Positions 6,969 through 8,703 of a stretch of 8,703 bases of DNA are shown here, piece after piece. The translations under genes and the position numbers were made by a program. The DNA is from CAZEMR01 sp964513465 (GTDB lineage: Bacteria; Bacteroidota; Ignavibacteria; Kapaibacteriales; UBA2268), in assembly GCA_964513465.1 (NCBI GenBank), contig CAZEMR010000106.1:1-8703 (forward strand), written 5' to 3'. Each line of letters opens with the position of its first letter. Positions within the stretch are counted from its first letter, which is position 1. The notes beneath the pieces were generated by a model. It searched no databases. It worked only from the letters and a program-made list of their open reading frames with translations, and was not told the DNA's origin.

Positions 6969-8312
6969 TTATTTCTTGGGTAAATAATTGAGCACAACGA
7001 ATTTATCCGTATCCAGATATTTTTTTGCTACCTCGATAAGGTCTTCTTTGGTGATCTCCGTATAATATTTCAGCTCTGTATTAATACGGTCGGGGCTGCC
7101 GAAATATGCCTGATATTTTGCCAGCTCCTGGCCTTTGTTCATCACCTCTTTTTTGCCGGAAATGAACTGAACTTCTGCCAGATTCTTAGCTTTTTCGAAT
7201 TCCTCGTCGGTAACTCCGTTTTCAAGCATTTTGTCAATTTCTTCGAAAATCAGCTCGCGTATGTCTTCATAATCCTGCCCAGGCGAGGCAATCCCGATAA
7301 ATAAAATCAGTCCGGCATATTCCAGATCCAGAGCCATAGCCGCGCTCTGCACCGCTACCTGCTCCTTGTCCACAAGACGCTGATAAAGCCTCGAGCTCTC
7401 GCCGGTGGCCAGAATGTCCATCAATAAATTCATCGCAAACTGGTCCTTCGTGCCCATTTTCGGGCCGCGGAATCCGATAAATACGCCCGGTAGCTGGGCT
7501 TTTTCGTCTTCGATATCCTTAACAATCGATGATTTCATTTCGTCGAATTTCATTTCGCCGCGGCGTGGTTCCGGCGCGCGGTCGAATATCCCGAAATATT
7601 CGCGAACGTACTTGCGGGCCTGATTGATGTCGAAATCGCCCGAGATCACCAGCACTGCGTTATTTGGCTGGTAATATGTATTATAAAAATTCCGGAAATC
7701 CTGGATTGTGGCCATCTCGATATCCTTTGCATATCCGATGGGCGTCCATTCATAAGAGCTTCCCGGGAAAAGGTTTTCGCATATTTTATTAAGCATTGTT
7801 CCATAGGGGTTATTCTCGGTGCGCATCTTGAGCTCTTCGAGCACTACTCCGCGCTGGGTTTCGACCCCGATGCTGTCCACCAGCAGCTTGCGCATACGCT
7901 GCGACTCTATCCACAGCGGCAGCTTGATCTGGTGCGACGGCACCTGGAAATAATAAACCGTCTGGTCGAAGCTGGTGCCTGCGTTCAGCATACCACCCGC
8001 CTCCTGCACATAACGGTCCATCGACGCCCGTGGAATATCCTCGGTGCCTTCGAACATCAGATGCTCGAAAAAGTGCGCATAGCCCGTCTTGCCGGGTATC
8101 TCGTTGTGCGAGCCGACCTTGTAGTGAACAACCGTTGCCACCACCGGTGCGCTGCGATCAATATGATAAATAATCTGCAATCCGTTGGGGAGCGAATCGC
8201 GTACGAACTCGACAGGGTTATAATCAGTCTCTGCTGCGCTCATGCCGCGGCCGGTAAATGCCAGCAGGGCAATAGCAAATATCATACCTGCGTAATTCCT
8301 GAATCGTTTCAT
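6969..8312 (-). CDS. Exported M16-family zinc metallopeptidase (catalytic subunit)
   Basis: This 447-residue protein has a signal peptide (hydrophobic about 8-20, likely cut at MSA-A near 26/27) and the inverted zinc motif H80-F-F-E83-H84. The third ligand is one of E159-E160 in VVLEELKMR, about 76 residues on, as is normal for M16. The second half-domain includes SSRLYQRLVDKEQVA (306-320). M16B enzymes degrade short or unfolded peptides inside a closed chamber made of two clam-shell halves; its active half is here and the partner half is encoded just downstream. The likely location is the periplasm. AAGGAT at 8318-8323 precedes the ATG by 5 bases and supports the start. It follows lnt after a 110-base gap in which I see only a weak promoter candidate, so it may be read from its own promoter or through from lnt. 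Confidence 0.94.
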   Translation of the reverse strand: MKRFRNYAGMIFAIALLAFTGRGMSAAETDYNPVEFVRDSLPNGLQIIYHIDRSAPVVATVVHYKVGSHNEIPGKTGYAHFFEHLMFEGTEDIPRASMDRYVQEAGGMLNAGTSFDQTVYYFQVPSHQIKLPLWIESQRMRKLLVDSIGVETQRGVVLEELKMRTENNPYGTMLNKICENLFPGSSYEWTPIGYAKDIEMATIQDFRNFYNTYYQPNNAVLVISGDFDINQARKYVREYFGIFDRAPEPRRGEMKFDEMKSSIVKDIEDEKAQLPGVFIGFRGPKMGTKDQFAMNLLMDILATGESSRLYQRLVDKEQVAVQSAAMALDLEYAGLILFIGIASPGQDYEDIRELIFEEIDKMLENGVTDEEFEKAKNLAEVQFISGKKEVMNKGQELAKYQAYFGSPDRINTELKYYTEITKEDLIEVAKKYLDTDKFVVLNYLPKK

Positions 8313-8422
8313 CTGAAATCCTTATATATATTTACAAAGAAAAAATGATATTCGTAGTCAATATTACGTCTTGTTGGGGGAAAAGATTCATTCGGAAGCA
8401 AACAATGCAGACCTGCACAGGA

Positions 8423-8703
8423 TCAGTAGGCATTCCGCCGCTTCTGATAATACGCGGAAATAAGCGCAATAATCACGGCCAGAGTACTCAATACCGGCAC
8501 CCAGTCGCCGTATTGCACATACAGAGTTTTGTAGTCCATCAGCGGCACTTCGGCGGCAATTCCCACCCGGTCGTATTGCCGCGCGCGGATAAGCGAATTG
8601 CCCTTAGGCGTGATTACGCCGGAGATTCCCGAGTTTGCGCAGCGCAATATATAGCGCCGGTTCTCTATTGCCCGCATCGCAGCGATCAGGTAGTGCTGTT
8701 CGG
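8423..8703 (-). CDS. lnt: Apolipoprotein N-acyltransferase, C-terminal part (5' end beyond the window)
   Basis: The minus-strand frame is open from the right edge to TGA 8423-8425, giving 92 residues. It begins EQHYLIAAMRAIENRRYI and continues with CANSGISGVITPKG and EVPLMDYKTLYVQYGDW, all typical of the end of the Lnt nitrilase-like domain. It then has one transmembrane helix (about the last 25 residues, VLSTLAVIIALISAYY) and a basic tail. Lnt adds the third acyl chain to the N-terminal cysteine of lipoproteins at the inner membrane. The catalytic Glu, Lys and Cys lie earlier in the protein and are outside the window, so activity cannot be judged. The internal Met at 8677 is not the start: homology continues upstream of it to the edge. 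It is the first visible member of the minus-strand gene series and fits the envelope theme, with a lipoprotein at the far end. Confidence 0.92.
   Translation of the reverse strand, partial: EQHYLIAAMRAIENRRYILRCANSGISGVITPKGNSLIRARQYDRVGIAAEVPLMDYKTLYVQYGDWVPVLSTLAVIIALISAYYQKRRNAY

Noticed and set aside
8331..8361. TTGACT (8361-8356) and TGTAAA (8336-8331), possible sigma-70 promoter for the M16 pair
   Set aside because: The spacer is 19 bases, the -10 match is 4 of 6, and the implied start would fall almost on the Shine-Dalgarno site.
8406..8417. Short inverted repeat TGCAG/CTGCA just after lnt
   Set aside because: The loop would be only two bases (or the stem only four pairs) and no T-run follows, so it is not a credible terminator.

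Overview
The window is ordinary chromosomal DNA from a Gram-negative (diderm) bacterium. Evidence for this is the C-terminus of apolipoprotein N-acyltransferase (Lnt), a lipobox protein, and several Sec-exported periplasmic-type peptidases. Base composition looks close to balanced in genes and AT-rich between them. Several starts have purine-rich Shine-Dalgarno sites (AAAGGAT, AAGGAT, AGGA), so a strict Bacteroidota origin is not obvious. The mix of an M16 peptidase pair, an M28 peptidase with a PDZ domain, and a small NifU-domain protein would suit an FCB-superphylum or similar environmental lineage. That placement is a low-confidence inference. I see no tRNA, rRNA, CRISPR array, insertion sequence, prophage or plasmid signal.

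Layout: on the plus strand there is only a possible 3' end of an upstream gene (to 53) and a small NifU C-terminal-domain Fe-S protein (126-368). Everything else is on the minus strand and reads from the right edge to the left: lnt (5' end cut by the window edge), a catalytic M16 peptidase (6969-8312), a non-catalytic M16 homologue with an extra LolA-like C-terminal domain (4857-6929), a stem-loop (4813-4840), a receiver-CheB methylesterase (3650-4690), a probable terminator (3589-3627), an M28 peptidase with PA and PDZ regions (1623-3482), an alpha/beta hydrolase (781-1614) and a small lipoprotein (374-784). The lipoprotein meets the NifU-like gene tail to tail, with 5 bases between the stop codons.

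How the genes may work together: three transcription groups are suggested by spacing. Group one is the M16 pair (39-base gap), which probably acts as a two-subunit periplasmic protease and may be read partly from lnt. Group two is the lone cheB-like gene, with hairpins on both sides. Group three is M28 peptidase, hydrolase and lipoprotein, which are packed tightly (8-base gap, then a 4-base ATGA overlap). The common theme is envelope protein processing and turnover. The CheB-like regulator has no chemotaxis partner in view.

I found no convincing undescribed system. The points most worth a second look are the LolA-like fusion on the inactive M16 subunit, the orphan CheB with an unusual receiver domain, and the small unassigned lipoprotein coupled to the hydrolase.
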